Shown: piece by piece, positions 24,801 to 37,150 of the stretch
Layout: each line of letters begins with the position of its first letter
Position numbering within the stretch: the first letter of the stretch is position 1
Origin: Oopsacas minuta
Lineage: Eukaryota; Porifera; Hexactinellida; Lyssacinosida; Leucopsacidae
Direction of reading: 5' to 3'
Assembly (NCBI GenBank): GCA_024704765.1
Contig: JAKMXF010000298.1
Span: 372,001-436,000 of the forward strand
Length of the DNA: 64,000 bases
The notes under the pieces: model-generated
Databases searched by the model: none
What the model was told of the DNA's origin: nothing
What the model saw: only the letters and a program-made list of their open reading frames with translations
Made by a program: the position numbers and the translations under genes

Positions 24801-27800
24801 ATTCATATCCCTCTGTTCATGAGGATTCAACTGTTGCTGATCGAATATATACTCTCTACAGAACTTGTCAGGATTAAAAATACTTCTCCTACTTTGCCAT
24901 AAATGTAGAAACACTCTCTGGAGCTCTCTGAACATATATGTATGTCTAGGTGTAACCTCCCTCAAATCTTGAGACAGTATAGCGTTACGTAGAGATGGAA
25001 TCATGTACAATTGTTGTAATGTACTGGCCATATAGCAAGTAGCTCCAAGGTTAGAAATTCCGCAGTAGCCACCTGAAATATCTCTTAGGTCATCTTTGGG
25101 TCTGTATTCCCATGGAATTCCTGTGTTATAAGATATAAGTCATAGAATACATAATAATATTTTGGATATATATATATTTACAGTAGACTTTGCTTAATAG
25201 AACCACTGGTTAATCGGGTCAACACCTTTATTCCACTTGAACTGGTCTAAATGTCCTGGTCCTGACTCCCGATGTGACCCTGTTAAGTAGAGTCTACTGT
25301 ATTTGCAAATTGCAATCATCTGTTTATAAGCTACAGTCTAACCTACATAAACGATAAAAGGGATGCTATGGACAGTGGGCAAGCGAAAAATGCTACTTCG
25401 TTTCCCCATTTGTGATAAATTCACCGTTTGTGGAGGATCGTTTGAATGGGAATACGAATTCGCTATATTGTTTCTCACTCCGTTTCCAGAAGTTCCCCCA
25501 TCGCACAGCCCAGTTTGTGGAGGTAAGTCTTCGGAAAAAACGCCTTTTTCTAGAAAAGACCGAGGCAGGTTGAAAAACTGCCTTTTTATGATCTTTTCTG
25601 TCATTTTTTCTAGCTGGACACACAGTACAAGAGCTATCCACGAAAATAATACATGTTATTGTTACTGATTCATGAATTGCTTTTTAGAGAAATATAGCTA
25701 TGATAGAAGATCAGAATTTCTCAAAATCACTTGCATGTGATAATGTTGCCTTATATGGTCATAGGTGCCGGTGGTTTTTTCCAAATTTGCTTCCCTTTTC
25801 TGGGGTGGAAAAACCGGTATTTTCCGGTAATACTGGGGGTAAGACTTTATTGAGTAATTTTAAAAACATAGGAAATATAACCATACGAGCACTCCCTTGC
25901 TATCAATACCTGACATAACAGGGTGATTCTGTTTGAGTACAGCAGCTACTAAAGGGAATAGTTTAGGATTCTGATACACCATAGCTTCTAGCAGATCTAT
26001 AGCATTAAGTCTAGTCTCTGGATTACGATATATTGGTAATGGAGATTGAGTCTCATTAGTAAGATTATACGTTTTGAATGGAAATAAATTAGCCAAGACA
26101 CGCTCCACCAATCTCTTAGCTTGATCTGAACTAGTGTAGTCAGCTGATAGTTTTGTTAGAGCAGTCAATGTTTGTAATAATCCCTATACAAAATAGTAAA
26201 GGTAATGACAGAGTATATATCAATATAGAGGCGATTAAAGCCGTAGCAAACTACACTCGAGAATTATAACTGCTATATCAAAAATATTATTAAAATTATA
26301 CTTAAAAGGTGTGAAATATTATTCCAGAGTCTAGATTAGTTTTCCGCAATCTCGGGGTAGTGACCCCGAAATTTTGTATTATTGTTAATTTTAAGGAGTC
26401 CAGAGTGACCAAATGTTGCTGACCCCTGGTCTAGACTATAGCTGAAAATCTTCACCCAAAATGTACTCATAGCCGAATTCAACGCACGGAGTCGCAATAG
26501 GGCTAAATTGCATTATAATTTTCCCTTCAAATAATTCCCATTTTAAAACTATCTTACAATGGCTGACATGAAACATACACATCAATTGACCTCAACTATT
26601 CACAAGATAACCTTGAGGAATATATCCGGAGTATCCATGGTGTCTCTGGTAAAATGTTTATCAGCAATTAGCTCAATCATTTCGTAAGGAGCACGAGTTA
26701 TCAGCCGTTCATAACAAGCATGTTCATAACATTCACTGGTCCTCCAATTCTTCTTATGTTTCTTAGAACTTTGTATAAACATTATTAGCTCATGAATGCA
26801 TATAAAGCATTCCTCAGATTGTTTTAGTAGTTGTTCTGAAGGCCGAGATAAGAGCGTGGGATCCTAGATTTAAATAAGAAATTGATAACTTTAGTTATAG
26901 AACAATTATAACTAGTAAGAAAAGTTTAATACGAATAACATACAGTCAGGGGCGATCCCAGGATTATCATAGCCCGGGGCAAATCCGGGGAAAAATCCTA
27001 CCATTAAATGGGCAGTGGTGGTCTGAGGATCTGGCAAAACCTGGGCCTAGATTTCAAACCCGGGGCAAATGCCCCGTTTGCCCCCTGGGACCGCCACTGC
27101 ATACAGTCAACTCCAACACAATAGAGAGGGGTAGCTGAGTAATAGAAATATTATATATCCTAGGGTGCAACTACAATTCTCGGAGCGAGGAGGCAATTGC
27201 CTCCAGTCCTCCACTACCTTTATTATAATGCTAGTTACGCCCCTGATATTACATAGAAATATACATAGATACCCGAATTCACGGATAATTATGATGAACA
27301 AATGTTCAGCGCCAAATGTTTCATTAATCTAACTAGAGCCACTAGTCACTACACACTTATATGTGCTGGCATACGATTTGTATTGAAAAGACCCCAATTA
27401 AGTAAAGTAAATTGAATTCAAAATAATGGAAAATATATCCACAGAAATGCAATATGGGATAATCTTGCAGAATGTTTGGAACACTTCGAAATACAGTGTA
27501 ACCTCTACGAACGGGGTGCTAGTAACACCGAAAATTACTACCAAAATACTACCCCGTTTCTGCAAATTCCAAGTTTGTGGAGGTTACACTGTATATACCA
27601 TTAATATAGTTTTCTAAACCTACGTGCGTATATATTTAACATACCGTGATAGCACTCCTAATCATTGGAGGAACACGAGAGAGCTCCAGTAACACATCAT
27701 TATCAATAGAGCATTGTAACAAATGATCTAACACAGTTAGAGAAATATTAGGGTCATTAAACTCTGTATATAACTGCTTAAAATTCCTCCTAGCTAACTT

Positions 27801-30800
27801 CCTCACTAATTCATGTTGACAATATAATAATATTTTTTCAATTAGCGAACTGAAATCTTTCCTCATCAGCAGATCCATGAGAGCATAATTGTTAGCTTGA
27901 CACCAACACATTACCATAGACCATGCTCTTTGGGATAATATAATAGCACAGTCTTTATTAGCTACACTACCTAGCTCAAGAGCTCTGCATAGAAGAGATA
28001 GTATGTTGACGTTATTGTCCTAGAAATGGTAATTAGAGAGTACAATATATCTATCCACACTTTACAACGAATCAAAAAGTTTGCTATTTCTTAGAAAAAT
28101 ATATTACATTCTGTACTATCGGTTATGCAGATTACGACTCTGAAGTAATTTTACTTTTACGATTTGAAAATAGCAAAATAATTTTCCGTAATTGAGATTG
28201 CCCTAGAACAACTTGTGTGGATTTTCGAACTAATTCTATGTTGGTCTCATCAAACCCGGAAATAGCTCAGAATAGGCGAAATTAGTCATTTTACTAACGA
28301 AATCCACAACTTCAATAAAAATGGAGCAAAAATCGCAAAATATCATAAAACTATAAATACCTGTAAAATTTCAATCGCGACTTTAGGCATTTGTAATTCA
28401 AAATTAGGAACAACTATTTTCTTCACAGTATTACATTTCAACAAATCTTGAGATACTTCTATCAAATCATCACTATCACTTCCTGTACTATTATCCTGCT
28501 GCATAACTCTATGTAGAGACAATAGACACACAATTTCCATCCAATAGCAGAGTACAGCTTGATACCAACACGTCCATCCTTCTATGCTCCCATCTCTACT
28601 CGGAGAAATATTCTCTTTGTCTAAACTATCTAAACTCTGACTAGATTCACTACAAGAGTTAGAAGATAGACAGAACTCCATGTGTGTACTGAGTCTAGCG
28701 ATACATATAGTGAGGCCTGCTCTCCTCACAGCTGGGGAAATAGATTTATCCTCAGTAGCTCGTAGGAGTACAGTTTGTATAGCTTGCAGAGAGTACAGCT
28801 GTTTAAATAGATTCTGTTCGTTAGCAAGATTACCTTGACAAAATCAGTGTATAGAACAAGGAATGATATCGACATACCGAGTTGGAAAAATATAAATGTC
28901 GGTTATTCCGTTATTTATCGAAAACACAGTTGACTCTACTTAATAGAGACACCAGTTAATCGGGTCAAAATGGCCTGGTCCCGATGTGACCCTATTAAGT
29001 CTATTGTACAGATAAGTAACATTTTCACGATATTTAAATAATATAAAATTGTCGAAATTATAGAAGTATATCGAAAATTATTTACTGGTATTTTCCAATA
29101 TTTCCAAACTCTTTTGATATTTCCCGATATTTGTTAACCCAGAAGGATGAAATGAATTAACTTACCGAAGAACAATTCCCAATCCCTGGTCTCCTGACTA
29201 ATAGCACAAGTAGCTCTTACTACTTCCTTAGGGGAAGTAGGTAACATGCCTAACAATCTCCACACTGTAGTACACAGTATTTCTCCATTAATCTGTTGTA
29301 GAACAGTTGCTAACCTTAGCAAGAATTGAATAGCATCTAATTCCACTAGAATATTATGAGGAATAGATTTCCTCTTAGGAGCAGGGAGATGAGATGGTGA
29401 GACAGGAATTCCTGGTATGCTAGATGGTACACTTGTATGTGAAGCTTGTATTATAGAATTATCTTTAATATCTAATTCTTTAAGAGTTTTAGTATCAGAT
29501 TCATAGTGTAGGAGCTGCCCGTCTGATGTTAGTTTAAGTGGAGGGAGAGATGAGGAGAATGATTGTTCAGGACTGAAGAGATTAGATTTGACTTTACCTA
29601 CATAGATAATACTGCTAACACAGGGTAACATCCAAAAATGGGGAATTTGGCAAAACGGTGTAGCATTTTTCGGCGTCCCTAGCACCCTGTTCGTGGAAGT
29701 TACACTGTACTGTATTTAATATTATTTTATACGATTGGAACATTGATTATTTATCACATAATTTCCATTTTGGTCAAAACAGAACACTCAAAAAGTGGAC
29801 AGCACCTCTACAACGGACAAGTTCGTGAAGCGAAATGAATTTATCATACATGGACGTCTCCATACAGTGAACAAAAGCCAATCCCCAATGTATCCCGATC
29901 TCATAGTGAATAACGTTCCAAGGCGAATAATCTTTGGGGAACACTATTGACAATAACACTGGATAAATTAGTGAGAAATACATTACTCAGATATCAGCAG
30001 AACCTCGTTAAAATATAATATATCTCAACATACAAGTATCCTACAACTTACCAGCTTTAATCAGATAGAACACAGCCTCAGCTCTCAGCTCAGCTATTAA
30101 GGTATAACTACACAACTCTAAAGTAGTCTTATAACTATCTGAATATCCTTTATACACCAGAATAATCTTAATACTATCTCCTCTGTTAGTTGTGATAGTT
30201 GGAGGGTTTAGTGCTAACTTACCTGGAAGCCCTGGAAACTTCTCTTCACAGTGTTTCTCTAAAGGTCTACCTTGAAGGCTCCAAATACGTAAGTGAAATG
30301 AAAAACGTTCTTGAAACAAACTTAAATGAGATAATAACAATTCTAACGCTTTCCTCACGAGTGTATAGGCTATATTGACGTCACTCTCTCTTTTCTGTAC
30401 AGCTTCTAACCCAATAGGGGGACAGATTGTACCCTTATTGGTGGTATCCAGAGTCTCAAGCCCCTCAGCTAGAAATTTAATTGATCTCCTTAGGAAAGAT
30501 TCTTCATAGCTCAGTGAGCATTCACCTCGAGAGAAATAACTAGTATTAAGGAATTCAATAGCAGATTGACTTATTTGGTTATCACAATGGTGCATAGCTA
30601 TATTCCATACCATCTCTAGACAGGGATTAGCTGTACAGGATAGATCAGGATTAGTGTATGGGAATAGATGACGTACTAAGCTGAATCCAGCTAGTGGGAT
30701 GTTATGTGGATCCAAATCTGATACTTTATTCTGTACCAGATACGATATGATCTTCTGAGGCATAGAAGTTACCTGAAAGATAAATAGATTATGGAAACCA

Positions 30801-33800
30801 GTAGTACAGCTTAGGGAAAGTGCGTACGTAGTTCAGGCGCTGGTGGACCTATAGCTCCAAAATTATGAGTAAGGCTACCAAACAATAGTAAAACTGTATG
30901 TACAAATTTCAAAAAAATATATTTTTAGAACATGTACGGTATATAGACATTCCAGAATTGAAATCTATACATGTTTCCAAGTTTCGGTGAATTGATAATT
31001 TGATTTTGCTCTCTTCACATATTGTGAAAATTATTATTATATGATGAATTGCTATGATAAATGAATTAACACTGAATAATAGTATACCTGTAAATCAAAC
31101 CAAGTGAACCCCTTATTCTTCAATATCGGCTGTAGTTTAGAATTAACAACTAAACTCTCCCAAATCTCCTCTACAAATTCACTAGTTAGAGTAAATGCTT
31201 TAGCTAAAAAGGAATGAGACACAAGAGTAGAAAGGAAGTCAAGTCTAGCTTCAAGTTGTTTAGGTGTAGAGTACGTATTACCCAGGTCCTCACTCTCTTC
31301 AATCTTGTGAATAAATCGTCTCCAATTCTGGAAGAATACTTCCATCATATTTAATTCATTCTCAGCCCATGAAAATGCACAGTAATTCCCAGAGAATATA
31401 GAAGGAGGAGATGAAAGGAGAGATAGCAATAAATTCAGTGAGAATATTACGCTCTTATCCTGTGATACATTCAGTAGACAGGCTCGCATGAAGTGCTGTA
31501 CTACCTACAGTTATGATAGTATATTAAATTACAATGAAAACCCGAGAAATTTACAAATATGTTTAATTTTGAATTTAGTGTACACTCTTACATTGTCTTA
31601 CATTGTCTTACATTGTCTTACATTGTCCAGCAGTGTATTCTGTTAAAACCTGAGAGACTTAATCCAGAACTTAATTAAATTTTGTAAATAAATACTACTA
31701 CTTAAGCCTGGGCTTAGCCTCAATGGATGACATCATATGTCCTATTTCGTATAGTGTTCGGGCAAGCTCTATCATATTGTAAGCCTGCAGAAGCTTATAG
31801 AATTTGGAGGCTCTCTGAGATATAGCAATACATAGTTGTATATGTAACAATAATTGGAATTTTGGAACAACCTTTCGGCAATGCTTCTGACTGCCTTATA
31901 AACTAGTCCGATATATAGGTATTAACAAACCTCACTAGACTTGATATGCTTAATAAGATCAGCTAACAATCTCTGTGCGAACTCTCTCAGCTCAACATGA
32001 AGTTTATTAATGTTTTCATCCTGTAACAAATCCCATAATAGAGAATTTCCTTTAGTATTCAAATGCTGTATCAGAGATTTAACTGGCTTAGAAATGGCAT
32101 CAGCTGAAGTGTCAGCTGTGCTAGTAAGATGCTTAGCCATACTGAATATAGGACAATCTGTTGAGTCTTCAGGATCCAAGTTGGTAAGATTGAAGTCTTG
32201 TTCTAGGCTGTATGATTGAGTTGTATCACTGGATTGACGTTCCATTGGCACAAGCTTGTCATCAGGGAGGTTAACTGCGAATTTAGCTTGTGGGAGTGGT
32301 ATAAGAGGAGGAGGGTCGTCTGAGATAGGGGGTGTCCTTGCTTGAGGTGTGAAATTTATCATAATGTGTTCTTCTGATCCAGTATCCATACTACAATACA
32401 AACACATTCAATATGTCGTAATATATCAAAGTAACATAAATTTTGATTGGTTATATAGAACTCCGCTTATATTGAAGTATTATTACGGGTCTATTGAGCT
32501 CTGATATAACGGGGAGTTGACTGTATATGAAATATTGTCAAAATTTTGATATTTAGAAATTCAAATTTACCTACAATTGAACATACCCAATAGTTTCTAT
32601 ATCCAAATCCTGATCAGCAGCATTATTATCCTCTGCTATATGTACCTCAGTACTAGCTACACTACTGGAAGAGGATCTCTCAGAGTTATTTAGGATAACT
32701 TCTAGATTCTCAGGTACACCAACTAATCTCCCTAATCCCATTCTTGTCTTGTCATAGGTACAAACGTCCTGTATTTTAGACCAATGAGCTCTAGTGAGTA
32801 AGTGGCAGAGATGTAGTGACCCAAAACTGTGTTCTTCTATTGGGAGATCTGTTAGCTTGCCTAGCAAGTGATCCACCTTCAGAATAGATATAAAATAAAA
32901 TGAATATAGTGTCAACTCCCGTTATGTGGAACACGGATATTACCAAATATCTGTTTATATTGAAGTCTGAAATTGTACAAATATGGTCCCAAACAGTGAA
33001 AATAACAAATGGAATTGTAATTGGTTATATCGAACTTCGCCTATATTGAAGGAATTATCACGATTCCTTGAGCTCTGATAAAACAGGAGTTAACTGTATT
33101 TTGCTGTACAGTGGATATTTACAAAGGATATTCCTCAATAGACAAGCCATACATTTAGCACAATTTATCGCGATCATTTATTACTCTACTTTTCATATTA
33201 CACATATATACATAGATTTATCTCGTTGCTTGCTCCATAAATTCATGGAAAAATCTCCGAGTCTCCTCTCACAAAGTCATACACTATTAGTACGAATAAA
33301 TATAGTAAATGGTTATTCTCTAGGATTATATAAGCTGAGCGATTAGACGTTGGTATATACTTCTCATTACATATAATAATAATTATAATACTGAGCAATA
33401 GATATTCTTAAACACACTCACCAAATCTTCTTCTATATGCTTAGATAACTCATAGAGCTGTAGAAACACATGCCTAGAACTATGTTTATCCTTTGTATCT
33501 TCCCAGAGAGCATCTACGTGTTCAGTAGTAAGAGATCCGTTTGTAGCTAAGAACTGTAACAACACTAAACTAACTTTAAGGACCTCAGGATGGAATGAAC
33601 CTTGACCTGACCGTCCTAATACTCTCTCCACTATTTCATTCTCAACTATCCAGTTGGTATACTGCTTAGCTAATACATCTTCATTCTCACCCAGAAATCC
33701 CTAAACACAAATAAATGAGTTCAAAGGTCAATCAAAATGTTTTTGATTGTATTAGAAATATCTGAATAAGGAAAATAGCGGAACGGAAGTTAGATTATAG

Positions 33801-35557
33801 CTGAATGATTGACTTTTGGTGAGACATTGACATGAAAAAGAGAAGCATCTCATCAAAAAAGAACAGAATGTTCGTTATCACGAGAGTCCACTAGTATTAC
33901 TTTTTTCTAATAATAAAATCATATAATTACGACCTATTACAGTCAACTCTCATTATGTTAAAGTTCAAGGGACCGTGATAATTACTTCAATTAAGAGGAG
34001 TTTGATAAACATATGTAATTTGTGTTGCTTTGACAGTTTGGGACCATATTTGTACAATTTTCGATATATCCGTGTTCAATATAACGAGAGTTAACTGTAC
34101 CTTAGTTTTCCAATCCAAGAATAGAAACAGCTGTTGATTGAGTGACGCCAGACCCTCTAGCTTGAGTATCAATACAGAAGAACAAATATACTTCAAAGCT
34201 AAGCTAAGCACGTCTATGTCGAAAGAAGGTCCTTTTTCTAACGGATCAACGACACTATTAATAATCTGTTCAATAAAATACTTGTTGTCCTTTATCACTG
34301 TGTCAGGTAACTGTTTCAGATATCTGTATACGAGAGGTCGCAGACAAGCTACAACCTCAACAAGATAGCACTTGACAATGTGACTACGTACGCATAATAC
34401 AATCGAGCATAATTCTTTAGCTATTAAGAATGGCAATCTACTCAATTCATTCTCATCTCGGAAGAATGTTGCAACCATTTCCAGACCTCGTGCTATACGA
34501 CAAAATCTATAAATATTCCGTAATAACAGAGTGTGTGTAGGAATGCCAGGTTCTGATTTTACATAGAGCGCTTCTTCTTCTTCTAAGTCTAAGTTACGTA
34601 GCTTCCATACTTGATAGAGAGTGAAGTGAATCATAAAACATTTTATGGTAGCAAAACTGAATAATTGGAATTTCTTGAGGAGGTGTGCTCGAGTGTTTAT
34701 AACCTAAATATTTATACAAATACATAATATGAATTTCCGGATAATACGAACACATTCGTTGGTGTTCGTGTTCCACTGTAATTGGAAAATGAATGCAAGA
34801 ATATGAATGGGAATTCTGAGATATGAGGGAAAGTGAAATTAGGGCAGATCAAACGTGTCAATTCCAAGGAGAGCGCGGAACAGTGGGTAAAGCGTTACGC
34901 CCTAACTTTGGTGTATAATGTATAATGGAACTTGTATAATCCGGCAGTTCCATATTGACCAATGAAGGTAGAGAGACAAAAATTATTATAGCGGAATACG
35001 CGGGACATACAAAATAGTTTTAGTCAACTCTAGTCAAAAGCGGGACAATTCAACTATTTAGCACGATTTAGCGGGACATAATTTTAAGTATTTCGTGTAG
35101 GAGGAAAGATTAGTTCGAGAATATTTCACAGCGGTCAAAATCATCCATCTAGAATTCAATTTCTTCATTTTATAAAAACCAGTCAATACTCATCACTCAC
35201 CTCTTGATTAGTACTGGTTTCATCTAGTAGTAACAAATGCCTCCAAATAGAAGTCAGTACAGTGGGGACATAGTGTAAATACGTTTGTATAAGAGTAGGC
35301 AGTTTATCATAATGTACTTTGGCAAGGCACTCGCATTTCCTACCAAACCAGGAGATTATAAAATCAGCAATTGTAACCAGATCTGAATCATCAAGCCTTG
35401 GATTCAATATCTCATTCTCTACAACTTCTTTCTCATCTGTTTCCACGGTTGTTTGCAAGTTTTCTTTAGTAAATTTAGAATCTAAAATGATAGCTACATC
35501 TCTACAGAAATCTCTGTTCGTCTTCTCCTGGTCAATTGTGAAGTAGTAATCATTCAT
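15843..35557 (-). CDS. USP34: Ubiquitin carboxyl-terminal hydrolase 34
   Basis: One 19.7-kb gene of about 23 exons: 35201-35557, 34101-34609 (5' edge uncertain), 33422-33700, 32587-32876, 31931-32390, 31088-31504, 30052-30772, 29166-29597, 28361-28833, 27645-28019, 26612-26863, 25910-26183, 24788-25120, 24399-24714, 22260-22593, 21578-21883, 21086-21344, 20526-20825, 19901-20208, 19262-19534, 18759-19091, 18100-18360, 15843-17417. From exon 2 onward all phases agree; the exon 1-2 join does not close in frame, so a small exon or other donor is missed. The product is about 3,145 aa (human about 3,550). USP34 is a giant deubiquitinase acting on axin/Wnt signalling and DNA-damage factors. The Cys box NLGATCYMASTLQQLY (exon 13), paired Cys (CSHVS..., YTCSQCGVSVRAEKRACF, exon 14) and His box HTGTAEGGHYYTI with WYMFND (exon 15) indicate an active enzyme. 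Flanking exons match USP34 helical repeats throughout (for example GNSLLWDLLQDE, WAENELNMMEVFF, ILSLVYDD, AVEELYKMM). The 525-codon last exon ends with a basic, nuclear-signal-like tail (RERKRH ... PKRTK). Confidence 0.95.
18478..18700. repeat. Dispersed repeat, copy A, in USP34 intron
   Basis: Two blocks are shared with other sites. 18478-18563 (AGCATCGATTTGAAATAT ... GATTAATCA ... GGTGTGAAATTC) resembles 61367-61573. 18634-18690 (ATATCGTTCATGCCATTAGG, CTCCGTATAGGAGCTGCAC) resembles 20392-20457. No coding capacity is seen. The class is unknown and could be a SINE or a decayed DNA element. Confidence 0.5.
20392..20457. repeat. Dispersed repeat, copy B, in USP34 intron
   Basis: ACATCGTCCATGCTAATTGG followed by GCATCTCCCAATAAGAGCTG matches the block at 18634-18690 at roughly three of four positions. 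A short AT tandem repeat (ATGTATATGATATAT type) lies next to it at about 20463-20497. Confidence 0.5.
22070..22225. mobile_element. pogo-like MITE fragment (CAGTCAACTC family) in USP34 intron
   Basis: The body matches the 11299-11464 copy ('actctagttatattgaacac', 'aaatatagccccaaaccgt', 'tcaagataaaggcag'). The ends are degraded. Confidence 0.5.
22663..22792. mobile_element. hAT-like MITE in USP34 intron 14
   Basis: CAGTAGTTCCAACCTGGGGT on the left is mirrored by AAAAAGGTTGGGAACCGCTG on the right. Flanks agatAATA and aaatAATT suggest a decayed 8-bp duplication. It lies between USP34 exon 15 (starts 22593) and the NHL relic. Confidence 0.65.
22990..24085 (+). pseudogene. Decayed NHL-repeat gene relic inside USP34 intron 14
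   Basis: The plus strand, antisense to USP34, holds short broken frames that read as NHL beta-propeller remnants once frames are changed: DSGHIYIANMRKTF (about 23440-23480), HTDNPCIHVFAFSGEKLSS (about 23775-23830) and GIAIDKTKLICVSETRNSVY (about 24005-24065). Stops and frameshifts separate them. The intron is 1.8 kb, the largest in USP34, and most of it is this relic plus a hAT-like MITE. Related to the NHL pseudogene at 59355-60587 by type; direct descent is not shown. Confidence 0.55.
25181..25299. mobile_element. pogo/Tigger-like MITE (CAGTAGACTTTGCTTAATAG family)
   Basis: CAGTAGACTTTGCTTAATAG at the left and CTGTTAAGTAGAGTCTACTG at the right are imperfect inverted repeats, flanked by TA (25179-25180, 25300-25301). 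A shortened relative lies at about 28927-29007. Confidence 0.7.
26947..27099. mobile_element. hAT-like MITE with perfect 8-bp target duplication
   Basis: The ends CAGGGGCGATCCCAGG and CCTGGGACCGCCACTG are inverted repeats of the typical hAT type. CATACAGT is duplicated exactly on both sides (26939-26946 and 27100-27107). At 153 bp it is GC-rich compared with its surroundings and lies in a USP34 intron. Confidence 0.85.
27123..27246. mobile_element. Second hAT-like element next to the first
   Basis: The right end reads, on the minus strand, CAGGGGCGTAACTAG, a common hAT terminus. The left end AGGGGTAGCTGAG at about 27125 is a diverged partner. Boundaries are approximate. Confidence 0.5.
27494..27591. 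mobile_element. 98-bp MITE (CAGTGTAACCTC family)
   Basis: CAGTGTAACCTCTACGAACG and TTTGTGGAGGTTACACTG are inverted ends, with TA on both sides (27492-27493, 27592-27593). It is the smallest intact copy of this family in the window. Confidence 0.8.
31588..31628. repeat. Tandem repeat, 10-bp unit x4
   Basis: TTACATTGTC is repeated four times with no change, in a USP34 intron. Confidence 0.9.
32908..33096. mobile_element. pogo-like MITE (CAGTCAACTC family) in USP34 intron 3
   Basis: The left end GTCAACTCCCGTTATGTGGA and right end AAACAGGAGTTAACTG share the family body. A related fragment fills much of the next intron (about 32420-32522, ending GGGGAGTTGACTG). Confidence 0.65.
33940..34097. mobile_element. 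pogo-like MITE abutting a USP34 splice donor
   Basis: It runs from CAGTCAACTCTCATTATGTT to ATAACGAGAGTTAACTG with TA on both sides (33938-33939, 34098-34099). On the minus strand the USP34 exon ends at 34101 and the intron starts G-TA-CAG, so the T of the donor GT comes from the TA duplication and the next bases are the transposon end. Confidence 0.8.
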
Positions 35558-37150
35558 TTGAATGAAGCCAAAGAAATGAGTTATTCAATAATTCACTACG
35601 TAATGTGTAACACCAAATTGATATGTAAATGTAAGAAGGAGAATATTGTTTGATTTATAATGCTACAATAATAATTCGTACGGACCTTTCATAAATGTAT
35701 TGTACTGTTATTCAGGTAAGTTTTTAAACAAATTTGCATAATTGTTTGATCTTTGTATTTAGGGTTCGCCTATTGACACATATTTCTATTCCATATTAGC
35801 GAACTTGCTATTATAACTACCAGTAGAACTCGGTTAGTAATTTACAGGAATAATATTCAGATAAAATTACTTCGGTTAGAACGGCTAATTTTGGTTCCCG
35901 GGGAGTATGTCTTAACTGCCTTAGAATATGAGCTCGATGTCTCTGAAAAACCTAGCAATTTGCTATTAGAGCAAGTGATAAACAATAGGCCTTTAAGCGA
36001 ACCCTCTATAGGTTAAGTTGATTGACATTCCAAAAGGTTGAGGCAAATACCTTCAATCAATTCGTAATTCTCCACGTAATATTGTATAATGAAATCAGTA
36101 CTTTTGTCATTGAATAACTTCACGTGTACTAAACAAGCAATACGTATATACTATAGACATCCTGTTAATTTAGTTATCTCCTAATTACCAAATCCTTATC
36201 ATTATTTTCCTAGATATTTGCAAAATACTTTTATTTTACCAGTAGTATAACTCTGCCTAATGTGACACTGATACATATGCAAATTACGTTAACAAATTAC
36301 AAATAATGTTACGTCGACATACAAAAATTATTACATAATAATGTTAAAAAATCTATAATTGTCTGTAAATTAGTTAATACCACTGTGTATAAGTGAAACA
36401 AGTCTAGGTACACTCCAAGTGGGATTATATCAGCCCAATATGATAATGTTGATATAAATACAAGTTTCAATAAGTATTTTCAAATCAAAAGCTAGTATAA
36501 GAGGATAATTAATTCCTAGCCAATTTCCTTCCGAACAATACTACGGAATACATACTTTTCGTGATCTTACAATTCGTGACACTTCATGCAAGTGCTTCTT
36601 AATTAATCACTAATTTATGTTAAAAACACCCTCGAAAATCGCGTTAAAATATACTGGGACAACATACGTAGACACAACCAAGAGTAAATGCTCATATATC
36701 ATGTCACGAATTCCGCAATACAATACCTTTTCTATGTAATGCTTATGGAAGAAAGCAATTTTGGTTGTGATTTACAAAAAATCCACTTATTCAGTAATCT
36801 AAAATTGGTTGTGTGATAATCATATACATACACGCAATAATCTATTTTGTATTATCAAATTCAAAGAAAGGAATGCAATGCAATAATAGAAATTTGTATT
36901 ACTGGGCTGTGTAAGTACTTGAATTACATATATAAGGTAATCTATATCATTTGTAACTACTTTTAAGTTCTCAAAAGTAATTCTAGAGTATTTAAAAGTT
37001 TCTGTGATAACTTGTATCAGATTTCTTAAGTAATTCAAATAATAAGATACATATTTCAAGTTGTCGTTAGATAGAGGTTTAATTAGTGTATGCCTTACAT
37101 TCTAAGTATAAATGTTGGGATTTAAAAGTTCAGTTCAATTGTTATAGAAA
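35558..37150. other. Intergenic between USP34 and PKC, 1.6 kb
   Basis: It contains a diverged pogo-like fragment (about 35821-36010, starting near CAGTAGAACTCGGTTAG). The remainder is AT-rich with no supported gene. It must hold the divergent promoters of USP34 and the first PKC gene. Confidence 0.5.

Noticed and set aside
25363-25668. Overlapping reading frames on both strands in a USP34 intron
   Set aside because: They fall in a decayed MITE of the CAGTGTAACCTC family (about 25333-25520) and flanking intron sequence.
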